Origin: DASUPK01 sp963724665
GTDB taxonomy: Bacteria; Actinomycetota; Thermoleophilia; Solirubrobacterales; 70-9
Reading direction: 5' to 3'
NCBI GenBank assembly: GCA_963724665.1
Contig: CAVRVH010000007.1
Span: forward strand, 372,001 to 436,000
Length of the DNA stretch: 64,000 nucleotides
Made by a program: the position numbers and the translations under genes. The notes under the pieces were generated by a model, which saw nothing but the letters and a program-made list of their open reading frames with translations, was not told the DNA's origin and ran no database searches. Of the stretch, positions 35,909 through 44,780 are shown one piece after another (the stretch's first letter is position 1; each line of letters opens with the position of its first letter).

Positions 35909-38200
35909 TCAGGCAGTCGGAGTGACTCGGTATGCGTCGAAGACCGAGTCGACATTGCGCAGCCTCGAGATGCACTGCTTGAGCTGCTCGGTGTCACCGA
36001 CCTCGAGCACGAAGCGGTTCTTCACCATCGGGTGCTTGGTCGTGCATCGCGCCTCAAGGATGTTCAGGCCCGCCTCCGCGAAGGTGCGCGATAGGTCCTC
36101 GAGGAGGCGGGTTCGGTCCCAGGCATCGACCTGGAGCTCCACGCGATAGGAGGACTCGTTGTCGCCGTCCCAGGCCACCTCGGTGAAGCGCTCGGGGGCC
36201 TTCTTCAGAGCCGCGACATTTCGGCAGTCCTCACGGTGGACGGTGATGCCGCGCCCAAGCGAGACGTAGCCGACGATGTCGTCTCCCGGGACGGGGCGGC
36301 AGCACTTGGCGAGGCGCACCGCAACGTCGTCGATGCCCTTGACCTTGATGCCGAAGCTGGTCGCCTCGCGTGTGCGGCGCCGGGCATCGTCGGTCCCCTT
36401 GATCAGGCCCTCGGCCGGCTCTTCCTCAACGGGCTCGCCGCGCTTCAGGCGCTGCAGGACCTTGTTGGTGACGACCTTGGTGGAGACCTTCGACTGTCCG
36501 AGGGCGATGTAGAAGTCGTCCGCCTTCCGGAAGCCCATCTCGCGGATCACGTCGACGAGCAGCGGCGACCCGGCGAGCTTCTGGTAGGGCAACCCACGCT
36601 TCTTGAATGCCTGGGCGAGCTGATCGCGGCCGTCGTGCTCGGCATCTTCGCGGCCCTCCCGTGAGAACCAGGCGCGAATCTTGTTGCGGGCGCGATTCGT
36701 CCGCACCAGCTTGAGCCAGTCGCGCGAGGGCCCACGGCCCTGCTTGGCGGTGAGGACCTCGACGATGTCCCCGCTGCGGAGCGAGTAGTGGAGCGGGACG
36801 ATCTTTCCATTCACCTTCGCCCCCACGCAGTGGTGGCCGACGTCGGTGTGGATCGAATAGGCAAAGTCCAGCGGGGTCGAGCCGGCGGCCAGGTTCTTGA
36901 CCTCGCCCTTCGGAGTGAAGACGAAGACCTCGTCCTCGAAGAGGTCGACCTTGAGCGCCTCGAGGAACGCCTTCGGCCCCTGATCCTGCTCGTTCTCGAT
37001 CAGCTGGCGGAGCCAGGTCATCTTCTCATTGCCGCCGTCGCCGGTGGTGCTGCCCTCCTTGTAGATCACGTGCGCGGCGATGCCGTACTCGGCCAGCTCA
37101 TGCATGTCCGGCGTGCGGATCTGAATCTCGAGCGGGCGACCCTCGGGACCGATCACCGTGGTGTGGAGCGCCTGGTAGGCGTTCGCCTTGGGCATGGCGA
37201 CGAAGTCCTTGAAGCGGCCCGGCAGCGGCTTCCAGAGGGAGTGGACGATGCCGATGGCGCCGTAACAGTCCTTCACCGAGCCGACCAGGACTCGCATCGC
37301 CGTGAGGTCGAAGATCTCGTTGAACTCCCGGCCCTTGCGGGTCATCTTCGTGTAGATCGAATAGAAGTGCTTCGCGCGACCTGAGATCTCGGCCTCGATT
37401 CCCACCTTGCCCAGCTCTTTGGCGAGGAACTCGCCGGCGCTCTCGACGTAGCGCTCTCGCTCCGTGCGCTGCTGGGCAACCAGTTCCTTGATCTCGTCGT
37501 ACTTGCGCGGATGGAGCGTGGCGAAGGAGAGGTCCTCGAGCTCCCACTTGATCGCGTGGATCCCGAGGCGGTGCGCCAGCGGGGCGAAGATCTCGAGCGT
37601 CTCCCGAGCCTTCTCCTGCTGCTTCTGCTTCGGGAGCGCGCCGATCGTGCGCATGTTGTGGAGGCGGTCGGCCAGCTTGATCAGGATCACCCTGACGTCG
37701 GTGGCCATCGCGACCATCATCTTGCGGTAGTTCTCGGCCTGCCTCTCATCGCGGCTCTTGAAGGTGATCTCGGTGAGCTTGGTGACGCCGTCGACCAGCT
37801 GCGCGATCTCATCACCGAAGTCGTCGCGGACCTGATCGAGGCTGGCGCTGGTGTCCTCGACCGTGTCGTGGAGGAGTGCCGCGCAAAGTGTCGCCGTGTC
37901 GAGGCGGAGACCCGCGCAGATCCGCGCCACGCCGAGGGGGTGGGTGATGAAGTCCTCGCCGGACTTCCGCTCCTGGCCCGCGTGGCTCTCGCAGGCGAAG
38001 GCGAAGGCGCGCTCGATCTCCTGGCGGTCGATCGGCTCCGCGGCGTCCGAGGCGTGCTCCTCGATCACCGCGAAGAGGTCGCCGAGCAGGGCGCGCTGGT
38101 CCGCGGTCAGCTCGCGGGTGATCGAGTCCGCCCGGGGCGTGTTCGAATCCCCGACGGGCTCTCCGACGCGGGTGTGGCCGCGGCGATCGACATCGCGCAC
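35909..38200 (-). CDS. rel: bifunctional (p)ppGpp synthetase/hydrolase
   Basis: A RelA/SpoT homologue of about 763 residues. The HD hydrolase domain has ACESHAGQERKSGEDFITHP and LLHDTVEDT. The synthetase domain has the SIYTKMTRKG region and VKDCYGAIGIVHSLWKP. TGS (DEVFVFTPKGEVKNLAAGST), a zinc-finger-like region with CCRPVPGDDIVGYV and a C-terminal ACT domain follow. Both activities look intact. The start is uncertain: the frame is open far into recJ, and the GTG at 38200 is the first reasonable start after the recJ stop. It sets the stringent response. Confidence 0.93.
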   Translation of the reverse strand: MRDVDRRGHTRVGEPVGDSNTPRADSITRELTADQRALLGDLFAVIEEHASDAAEPIDRQEIERAFAFACESHAGQERKSGEDFITHPLGVARICAGLRLDTATLCAALLHDTVEDTSASLDQVRDDFGDEIAQLVDGVTKLTEITFKSRDERQAENYRKMMVAMATDVRVILIKLADRLHNMRTIGALPKQKQQEKARETLEIFAPLAHRLGIHAIKWELEDLSFATLHPRKYDEIKELVAQQRTERERYVESAGEFLAKELGKVGIEAEISGRAKHFYSIYTKMTRKGREFNEIFDLTAMRVLVGSVKDCYGAIGIVHSLWKPLPGRFKDFVAMPKANAYQALHTTVIGPEGRPLEIQIRTPDMHELAEYGIAAHVIYKEGSTTGDGGNEKMTWLRQLIENEQDQGPKAFLEALKVDLFEDEVFVFTPKGEVKNLAAGSTPLDFAYSIHTDVGHHCVGAKVNGKIVPLHYSLRSGDIVEVLTAKQGRGPSRDWLKLVRTNRARNKIRAWFSREGREDAEHDGRDQLAQAFKKRGLPYQKLAGSPLLVDVIREMGFRKADDFYIALGQSKVSTKVVTNKVLQRLKRGEPVEEEPAEGLIKGTDDARRRTREATSFGIKVKGIDDVAVRLAKCCRPVPGDDIVGYVSLGRGITVHREDCRNVAALKKAPERFTEVAWDGDNESSYRVELQVDAWDRTRLLEDLSRTFAEAGLNILEARCTTKHPMVKNRFVLEVGDTEQLKQCISRLRNVDSVFDAYRVTPTA

Positions 38201-38241
38201 GGCACCGTCGCCGGCAACGGCCTCGCCGTTCTCGGTGTCGG

Positions 38242-40854
38242 TTACGCCTGTGCTCTTGCTTGCAGGAATCGGATGGCCTCCTGGTGTCTGGCGATGCAGG
38301 CCCCGTAGGCCCGGGATCGCCCCAGATCGGTCCTCTCCGAGGATAAGACCCGCAGCGCGGGGGCGGCGCGATCGGACGGCCATTCGCTCAGCCCGAGCTC
38401 GCAGAGAACCCGCACGCACCGGGCGGCGGTCTCCGGCGTGCGTGGATAGTCGGTGGCGCCCTCGAGGATCGAGCGCAGGGCCTCGCCCTCTGCCTCTCCC
38501 CCCGCCTCGGCCAGCGCCCGCCAGATCTCCGCGATCGCGGCCCGCAGCTCCCACTCCCTGGCGAGGAGGCGCTCGGTGAGCTGGACCTCCGCCGGCCCCC
38601 AGGCGAGGTGCAGGTAGCCGCCCCCCGCTTGCGCGAGGCTCTCCAGCGCCTCGCTGGGCGCGGGATCGATGACGACGACATGGCGGAAACCGCGCACAGC
38701 GTCCGGGCGACGGGCGGCCACCGTCCAGTCGATCAGCGCGAGGCCGGCGCCCTCCGAGGCCCGGAGGGCCGAATCAAGGGAGGTGGATCCGCACCGGCAG
38801 CAGGCGATCCGCGGCTGCGAAGCGCCGAACCGACGCGGGTCCGCGGCGGCGGATGCGAGCCTCGCCCGCCGGGCCGCGTCCGCGCAGATCGCGAGAACCG
38901 ACTCGCCGCTCGAGATCAACTCCGCCAGGGACGCCACGGCTGCGCCGCCACGCCGGTCGACCCGCTCACGCCGGGAGTCGTCCGGGGCACGGACGTCGAG
39001 CAATGAGCCCGGCCGGCCGGCGCCAACGCGCTCGGCCTCGTGCTCCAGCCGCTCCCACCACTCCGCATCCGGAGACGGGCAGCCCTCGCCACAGGGGCGG
39101 AGCCCGGCATCGTCGTCTGTGCCATCGAGCGGATAGAGCTCGCGCACGACCACTCGGGGCTGCTCCGCGCCGTTCCAGCGATCGACCTCGAGCTCGACGG
39201 ACAGATCGAGAGCCTGGTCCTCGCGCCTCGAGATCTCGCCGTTCATGCCGAAGGCCACCCCGGCGGCCCGGCCCGCGCCGCTCTCCAGCTGGAAGCGGGA
39301 GTGTTTGCCTTCCTGGCCGAGCGGGCGGATCTCTCGGAGGCGGCCTGAGGGGACGAGCAGCCTGGGGCCAGGGTTGCCCATGCCGAAGGGACCGAGGCTC
39401 TCGAGCTGGCGCGCGAGATCCATCCCGATTCCCTCTCGGCCCACACCCACGAGGGCGTCGAGCCGGTCTCTCCGAATCAGGTCCTCTTGGGCGATTTCGG
39501 AGGCTGCGTGCTCGATGAAGGCTTCCCGGAACGCGTCGATTCGGTCCGCATCCAGCTCAAGCCCCGCGGCGGCGCGGTGGCCGCCGTAGCGGTTGAGGTG
39601 GTCCGCGGTTGCGTCAAGTGCGGCGACCAGGTCGAAGCCGGGAATGCTGCGGGCCGATCCCTTGGCGCGGCCGTCGTCGATGGAGAGCAGGACGGTCGGG
39701 CGGAAGTACCGCTCGACCATGCGAGAGGCCGCGATCCCCACGACGCCTGGGTGCCAGCCTTCGCCGGCGAGGACGAGGGCCGGGGCGTCCTTCAGCTCGG
39801 CCGGCAGCGCCGAGCGGGCACGCTGGGCGCCCTCCACCACCTTCTGCTCGGCCCAACGGCGCTCCGCATTGGCCTTGTCCAACTCGGCTGCGATCGCGCC
39901 GGCTCGGTCGGGGTCATCGGTGAGCATGAGCTCGACCCCGGCATCGGCTCGGTAGAGCCGTCCGACAGCGTTGATCCGAGGGGCAAGGCGGAAGCCGAGG
40001 GCCCCGGCATCGACTGTCTCGGGATCCACGGACGCGGCCACCATCAGGGCACGGAGTCCGACCCGCGGGCTTTCGCGCAAGAGACGGAGGCCCTCGCGCA
40101 CCAGGCGGCGGTTCTCACCGACCAGCGGAACCATGTCGGCGACTGTTGCGAGGGCGACGAGATCGAGATTGGAGTCGGTCGGATGTCTCGTTCCACTGAC
40201 GGTCTCCACGGCGCCCCGGCCGGCCGCGTCGCAGAGGGCAGTGGCGAGCTTGTGCGCCACGCCGGCGGCGCAGAGACCCTCGAACGGATAGCCGGAGACG
40301 ACCGGGTGGATGATCGGACAGTCCGGTAGCTGCTCGCCCGGCAGATGATGGTCCGTGACGACGACCTGGATGCCCGCGGCCCGGGCCGCTGCGACCTCCT
40401 CGATCGAGCCGATCCCGCAGTCGACGGTGATGACGAGCTCGGTGCCGCGGCGCCGCAGCTCCTCGACGCTCGACATCGTCAGCCCATAGCCGTCGGTCAG
40501 ACGATCGGGGATGAACCAGTCGCACTCCGCTCCAAGCGAGCGAAGCGTCGAGACGAGGATGGCGGTGGAGGTCACCCCGTCCACGTCGTAGTCGCCGTGG
40601 ATGGTGATTCGGCCGGTTCCGCGCGCCACGGAGAGGATCTGGTCGCAGACCTCCTCCATGTCCCGGAACTCGCTCGGCTCGTGCGACTCGCGGGCCTCGA
40701 GGAAACGGCGCGCCGCGTCGACCGTGCGGTAGCCGCGGCGAACGAGGGTCACCGCGACAGGCTCAGCCAGCTCGAGCTCCGCCGCCAGGCGCCGGACCTC
40801 CCCGTAGTCGTACGGATCGGCCTGAAATGCACGAACGGGTCCTGTCGAAGCCAT
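38242..40854 (-). CDS. recJ: single-stranded-DNA exonuclease RecJ, C-terminally extended
   Basis: An 870-residue RecJ. The DHH core has ITIHGDYDVDGVTSTAIL, LVITVDCGIG, VVVTDHHLPGEQLPDCP and NLDLVALATVADMVPL. The DHHA1/RNA-binding part has VDDGRAKGSARSIPGFDL and YGGHRAAAGLEL, then an OB-type region ending near residue 570. About 300 residues follow that E. coli RecJ (577 residues) lacks. They are Ala/Arg/Leu-rich with an ADAARRARLASAAADP stretch and a CCRCGSTS cluster. It acts in recombination and repair. It precedes rel and follows the small membrane protein. Confidence 0.9.
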   Translation of the reverse strand: MASTGPVRAFQADPYDYGEVRRLAAELELAEPVAVTLVRRGYRTVDAARRFLEARESHEPSEFRDMEEVCDQILSVARGTGRITIHGDYDVDGVTSTAILVSTLRSLGAECDWFIPDRLTDGYGLTMSSVEELRRRGTELVITVDCGIGSIEEVAAARAAGIQVVVTDHHLPGEQLPDCPIIHPVVSGYPFEGLCAAGVAHKLATALCDAAGRGAVETVSGTRHPTDSNLDLVALATVADMVPLVGENRRLVREGLRLLRESPRVGLRALMVAASVDPETVDAGALGFRLAPRINAVGRLYRADAGVELMLTDDPDRAGAIAAELDKANAERRWAEQKVVEGAQRARSALPAELKDAPALVLAGEGWHPGVVGIAASRMVERYFRPTVLLSIDDGRAKGSARSIPGFDLVAALDATADHLNRYGGHRAAAGLELDADRIDAFREAFIEHAASEIAQEDLIRRDRLDALVGVGREGIGMDLARQLESLGPFGMGNPGPRLLVPSGRLREIRPLGQEGKHSRFQLESGAGRAAGVAFGMNGEISRREDQALDLSVELEVDRWNGAEQPRVVVRELYPLDGTDDDAGLRPCGEGCPSPDAEWWERLEHEAERVGAGRPGSLLDVRAPDDSRRERVDRRGGAAVASLAELISSGESVLAICADAARRARLASAAADPRRFGASQPRIACCRCGSTSLDSALRASEGAGLALIDWTVAARRPDAVRGFRHVVVIDPAPSEALESLAQAGGGYLHLAWGPAEVQLTERLLAREWELRAAIAEIWRALAEAGGEAEGEALRSILEGATDYPRTPETAARCVRVLCELGLSEWPSDRAAPALRVLSSERTDLGRSRAYGACIARHQEAIRFLQARAQA

Positions 40855-40943
40855 CCAGCCATCCTGAGTTCGGCCCCAGACGGAACCGCCCCCGCGCGCA
40901 CTCGATTCTCAATTCATCGCCGGTGTTGGCCCCGGCGGCCGGC

Positions 40944-41216
40944 TTAGATTCGCTCGGCCTCGACGCCCGAGCGGACGCCCATGGCGTAAACGATGGCCAG
41001 ACCGATCAGGGTGCCGGGGATCGCGTAGATGGCGGTCGCCAGGTCGGTGTCGCCGATGCTCTTGCCGAGCAGGATCTGTGCGATCGCGCCGCTCGCCATC
41101 GCTCCCCAAGCGGCGCCGAGGAACGCTCCGACGATGCCCCCACGGAAACGGTCGGGGACGAAAACCGTGAAGTGCCAGAGGGCGATGCCCATCGTGAACC
41201 AGACCAGAGGTGCCAT
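40944..41216 (-). CDS. small membrane protein after secDF
   Basis: A 90-residue protein with three predicted transmembrane segments: PLVWFTMGIALWHFTVFV, the Gly/Ala-rich GGIVGAFLGAAWGAMASG and AIPGTLIGLAIVYAMG. A GIVGAFLGA motif recalls transglycosylase-associated (GlsB-like) small proteins, but the match is weak. Its ATG overlaps the secDF stop by one base (TGATG), so it is translationally coupled to the translocase gene. Its role is unknown; an accessory of SecDF is an inference from position. Confidence 0.7.
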   Translation of the reverse strand: MAPLVWFTMGIALWHFTVFVPDRFRGGIVGAFLGAAWGAMASGAIAQILLGKSIGDTDLATAIYAIPGTLIGLAIVYAMGVRSGVEAERI

Positions 41217-44167
41217 CAGCGGTTCCTCCCGTGCTTTCGCTTCTTGCGTCCGCCGGATTGCTCGCGCGCCCGGCGGAGGGCCGCGGCGCTCGCCTCGCTG
41301 AGCTCGGGGCGGTCGGGCTGGGCGCCGCCGTTGCCAGCGGGTGCATCGCCGTCGCCGCCGTCGCCGCTGCTGTCTGGCGCGCCGACCGGTGCGGGCGGCT
41401 CGGGCTGGGCGGAGGGCTCCGGCCGTGCCGGCGCTGGCGCCGGCGGCGGAGCAACCGGTCTCGGCTGCTCGGGCAGCACGCCCGGGATCTCGGTGCGGCT
41501 GGGGACGGGCGCGGCCGGCACGGGAGTTTCCGCCTGCACGGGCTCCTCCGGGCCACCGTCCACCCTGGCCACCACGTTCTCCTCCGGGAATGCCGGGACC
41601 ACGCCGCCCATCTGCTCCTCGATCCGCTCGCGCCGGCGCCTGTATGCGGGCTCCCGTTCCTTCCAATGGGTGAGGACCGGCGACGCGATGAAGATCGACG
41701 AATACGTACCGGAGGCGAGGCCAACCATCATCGCGAAGGCGAAGTCCTTCAGGGTCGCGCCGCCGAAGATGTAGAGCACCGTCACCAGGAAGACGCTCGA
41801 CAGACCCGTGATCAGGGATCTGGTGAGAACCTCGCTCATGGAGCGGTTGACGATCTGGGAGAAGGTCGCGCGGGGCAGCCGCGGCACGTTCTCGCGCACG
41901 CGGTCGAACACGATGACCGTGTCGTAGAGCGAGTACCCAAGGATGGTCAGGAACGCGGCGACGGTGCCGCTGGTCACCTCCCTCCCCGTCAGCGAATAGA
42001 CGCCTCCCGTGATCAGGATGTCGTGGATGAGGGCGATGATCACCGGTACGGCGTACTTGGGCTCGAACCGGAACGCGACGTAGGCGCAGATCACCAGCAG
42101 CGAGAAGATGATCGCCTCGATGGCGCTGTTCGCCACCTGCTGGCCGAAGGTCGGGCCGACCGTGGTGGCATTGAAGCCGTTGGGGACGATTCCGTACTTG
42201 GACTGGAGTGCCGGCTGAACCGACTGGATCTGCTCCGGCTTCGCCCTCGAGTCGATCTCGAAGACGTTGGTTCCCAGCTCCTTGTTCGTCGCCTTGGTGA
42301 TCTGGGCGTCGCTGATCCCGGCGGCGTTCACGGTGTCGCGCACGTCATTGACGGTGGCCACCTTCGCCAGGCCCACGGTGATGCGGCTGCCGCCCTTGAA
42401 GTCGATGCCCAGGTTGAGCTGCTTCGTCGCAAACGAGAGCGCTCCGATCAGCAGGATGCAGCCGGAGATGGAGAAGAAGATCCGGCTCGCGCGGGTGAAG
42501 TCGAATTTCCACTTGAAGCGCTGCTCACGGGCGCCGAGCGCCGCCGGCGAGCGCATGAAGCGCGCCCGGCCGAAGAGCCCGAGGAACGCCTGGGTGAAGA
42601 CCACAGCGGTGAACAGCGAAGCGATCGTGCCGACGCCAAGGACGAACGCGAAGCCCTTTACGTTGGAGGTCGCCAGCGCGAACAGGATGAACGCCGTGAT
42701 CAGCGTGATCACGTTCGCGTCGATGATCGTCGCGATGCCGCGGCGATAGCCGGCGGAAATCGCGCTCAGCATCGATTTCCCGCTCCTCGCCTCCTCCTTG
42801 ATGCGCTCGAAGATGACGATGTTGGCGTCGGCCGCCACCCCGATAGTCAGGATCAACCCCGCTATGCCCGGCAGGGTCAGCGTGATCGGGATCAGCTTGA
42901 TCAGCGCGAAGAAGAGCACCCCGTAGATCGCGAGCCCAATTACCGCGACCAAGCCCAGGAAGCGGTAGTAGATGAGCAGGAAGAGGCAGACGAGGATCAG
43001 CCCGATGATGCCCGCCTTGAGGCCCTGGTTGAGCGCCTGCTGGCCGAGCGTCGCCGACACCGTCGAGCTCGAGATCTGGTTCAGCGTGACGGGCAGCGCG
43101 CCGATCTGCAGGATTTGCGACAGGTCATTCGCCTCGCCGAAGCTGAGACCGTTGATTTCGGCGCCTGTCCGCCCGTCGATCCCGTTCGGGTTGTCGACGA
43201 AGTTGACGATCGGGCGCGATTTGATCTGCCCATCGAGGACGACCGCGAAGTGGCCGGAGTACTGATCGGCGAGCTGAGAGTTGCCTGCGACCCCGGGCGG
43301 GGCGCTCTGCAGGCCGCGCTGGGAGATCGCCTTGGTGACGTCCGAGAACTCTGTGCGGCCGGTTCCGGTGAAACCGAAGGTGACGTCGGGCTGGCCGAAT
43401 GAATCCGTGTTCGGCTTCGGATCGGTGATGTCTGTGCCCGACAGAGCCGGGCGGTCGCGGATCACGAACCACTGGGCCTGGGGGCTGTTCGGGTCAGTGA
43501 CCTGAGTCTGGCCCTGGTCGGGCTCCTTCTGCACGACGAGGGTGCCCTGCGGCACCGCGATGATCTGGCTGTTGGACGGCTGCTTCTGCCCCGGCAGCTC
43601 CGAGAACAGGTCCTTCCTAGTAGCCGCCGGCCCGGCGATCCAGGCGTGGGTCTGGGAGTTGAAGAGGTAGTACTGCGGGCCGGTAGTCGTGCACTTGTTC
43701 TCGAAGCACTCCGGCGTCTGCTTCGAGGCAAGCGATACCGCGTCAAAGAGCCGGCTGAAGGAGGACTCGCCGTTCGGCACGTTCGTCTTCGCCGGGTTCG
43801 GGATGACGTTCGGCTCCCAGTCATAGAAGTAGAGCTGCGCGGTCTGCCCCACCTGCCGGCTCGCGTTCGCGGCGTTGCTCACGTCGGGGAGGCCGACCCG
43901 GATCGAGTCAGAGCCGATCCGTGAGATCTCCGGCTCGGAGACGCCGAAGGCGTCGGTCCGCTTGCGGATGATCTCGATCGCCCGGTCGATGTCGGACCCG
44001 TCGATCGTCGGGTTCTGCGGCGTCGGACGGGCCTGGAAGATCAGCTCGGTGCCGCCCTTCAGGTCGAGACCGAGCGTCGTCTTCTTGGTCGCGATGACGA
44101 TCCCCGATCCGATGATCAGGAGCGCGACGAACGCGAGGACGAAGAGGTTGCGGCGGCGGTTGCTCAC
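41216..44167 (-). CDS. secDF: fused protein translocase subunit SecDF
   Basis: A 983-residue SecD-SecF fusion with twelve expected transmembrane segments. The SecD half has GLDLKGGTELIF, a large extracytoplasmic P1 domain and GVAADANIVIFERIKEE. The SecF half starts near residue 590 with GIDFKGGSRITVGLAKV and ends with GYSLYDTVIVFDRVREN. A tail of about 140 residues follows, first Pro/Ala/Glu-rich, then basic (GGRKKRKHGRNR). SecDF uses the proton gradient to finish protein export. Fusion is unusual for Actinobacteria, which often keep secD and secF apart. No yajC gene is adjacent. Confidence 0.95.
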   Translation of the reverse strand: MSNRRRNLFVLAFVALLIIGSGIVIATKKTTLGLDLKGGTELIFQARPTPQNPTIDGSDIDRAIEIIRKRTDAFGVSEPEISRIGSDSIRVGLPDVSNAANASRQVGQTAQLYFYDWEPNVIPNPAKTNVPNGESSFSRLFDAVSLASKQTPECFENKCTTTGPQYYLFNSQTHAWIAGPAATRKDLFSELPGQKQPSNSQIIAVPQGTLVVQKEPDQGQTQVTDPNSPQAQWFVIRDRPALSGTDITDPKPNTDSFGQPDVTFGFTGTGRTEFSDVTKAISQRGLQSAPPGVAGNSQLADQYSGHFAVVLDGQIKSRPIVNFVDNPNGIDGRTGAEINGLSFGEANDLSQILQIGALPVTLNQISSSTVSATLGQQALNQGLKAGIIGLILVCLFLLIYYRFLGLVAVIGLAIYGVLFFALIKLIPITLTLPGIAGLILTIGVAADANIVIFERIKEEARSGKSMLSAISAGYRRGIATIIDANVITLITAFILFALATSNVKGFAFVLGVGTIASLFTAVVFTQAFLGLFGRARFMRSPAALGAREQRFKWKFDFTRASRIFFSISGCILLIGALSFATKQLNLGIDFKGGSRITVGLAKVATVNDVRDTVNAAGISDAQITKATNKELGTNVFEIDSRAKPEQIQSVQPALQSKYGIVPNGFNATTVGPTFGQQVANSAIEAIIFSLLVICAYVAFRFEPKYAVPVIIALIHDILITGGVYSLTGREVTSGTVAAFLTILGYSLYDTVIVFDRVRENVPRLPRATFSQIVNRSMSEVLTRSLITGLSSVFLVTVLYIFGGATLKDFAFAMMVGLASGTYSSIFIASPVLTHWKEREPAYRRRRERIEEQMGGVVPAFPEENVVARVDGGPEEPVQAETPVPAAPVPSRTEIPGVLPEQPRPVAPPPAPAPARPEPSAQPEPPAPVGAPDSSGDGGDGDAPAGNGGAQPDRPELSEASAAALRRAREQSGGRKKRKHGRNR

Positions 44168-44244
44168 GGTGTTGAGGTGGTCACGCTAGCGGTCTCGGGC
44201 TCACTTCCGGCCCTCATTCCAACACACGTAATACGTGGCCGGAC

Positions 44245-44730
44245 CTATTCCGGCGTTAAGACCAGCAGCAATCCACCGTCGTCGTCATACGCGGGAAACA
44301 GGTCGGCGGTTGCCTCCGTGGGCAGGTCGCCCTCCGCGTTCACGGCCACCTTCTTGCCTAGGGAGCGGACCCCCCACTCGAGGGTCGTCTCGATCGGGTC
44401 CGTCTCCCCGTTCCGATCGGTGTCGGCGGTCTCACCGCCGTCGCCCTTGTCGATCCACTGCAGGCCGAGGACCTCGCGGACTGGGCGGCCGATCACCTGC
44501 TCGTCCTTCAGCCCGGTCAGCTCGAAGGCGCCCTTGCCCAGGTCGAGGACCCGAGCCTGCTGGTCCAGCGTGAAGAAGGCGGCGCCCGGCGCGGGCATGT
44601 AGTCGTCGAGCAGCTCGAAGAGGAAGCCGAAGCCGCACTTGGAGCAGCCCTTCGGGCGAGTCGAGAAGCCGGCGGTGCGCTCCCCGCTCAGCTCCCTGTT
44701 CCCACAGTTCGGACAGATGAAGTACGGCAT
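44245..44730 (-). CDS. zinc-ribbon / PAS-domain protein
   Basis: A 161-residue protein. It starts with two CxxC pairs (YFICPNCGNRE and KGCSKCGFGF), a zinc-ribbon pattern. It continues with a PAS-like domain: AAFFTLDQQARVLDLGKGAFELTG, then VIGRPVREVLGL. A Gly/Asp-rich insert precedes the end. PAS domains sense small ligands or redox state; the zinc ribbon suggests binding of nucleic acid or protein. It lies between ruvB and secDF on the same strand. Function is unknown. Confidence 0.75.
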   Translation of the reverse strand: MPYFICPNCGNRELSGERTAGFSTRPKGCSKCGFGFLFELLDDYMPAPGAAFFTLDQQARVLDLGKGAFELTGLKDEQVIGRPVREVLGLQWIDKGDGGETADTDRNGETDPIETTLEWGVRSLGKKVAVNAEGDLPTEATADLFPAYDDDGGLLLVLTPE

Positions 44731-44780
44731 GCCTGCCCAAGGCTAGCCAACCCGTTGCGGCAGCAGACTCGTTCTCGTGC

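Noticed and set aside
35909..38554. An 881-residue version of Rel starting inside recJ
   Set aside because: The first 118 residues overlap recJ out of frame and are Arg/Gly-rich without similarity to Rel.
41210..43402. A 730-codon open frame on the plus strand
   Set aside because: It lies wholly opposite secDF, is full of charged low-complexity sequence and matches no family. It is a shadow caused by GC-rich codon use.
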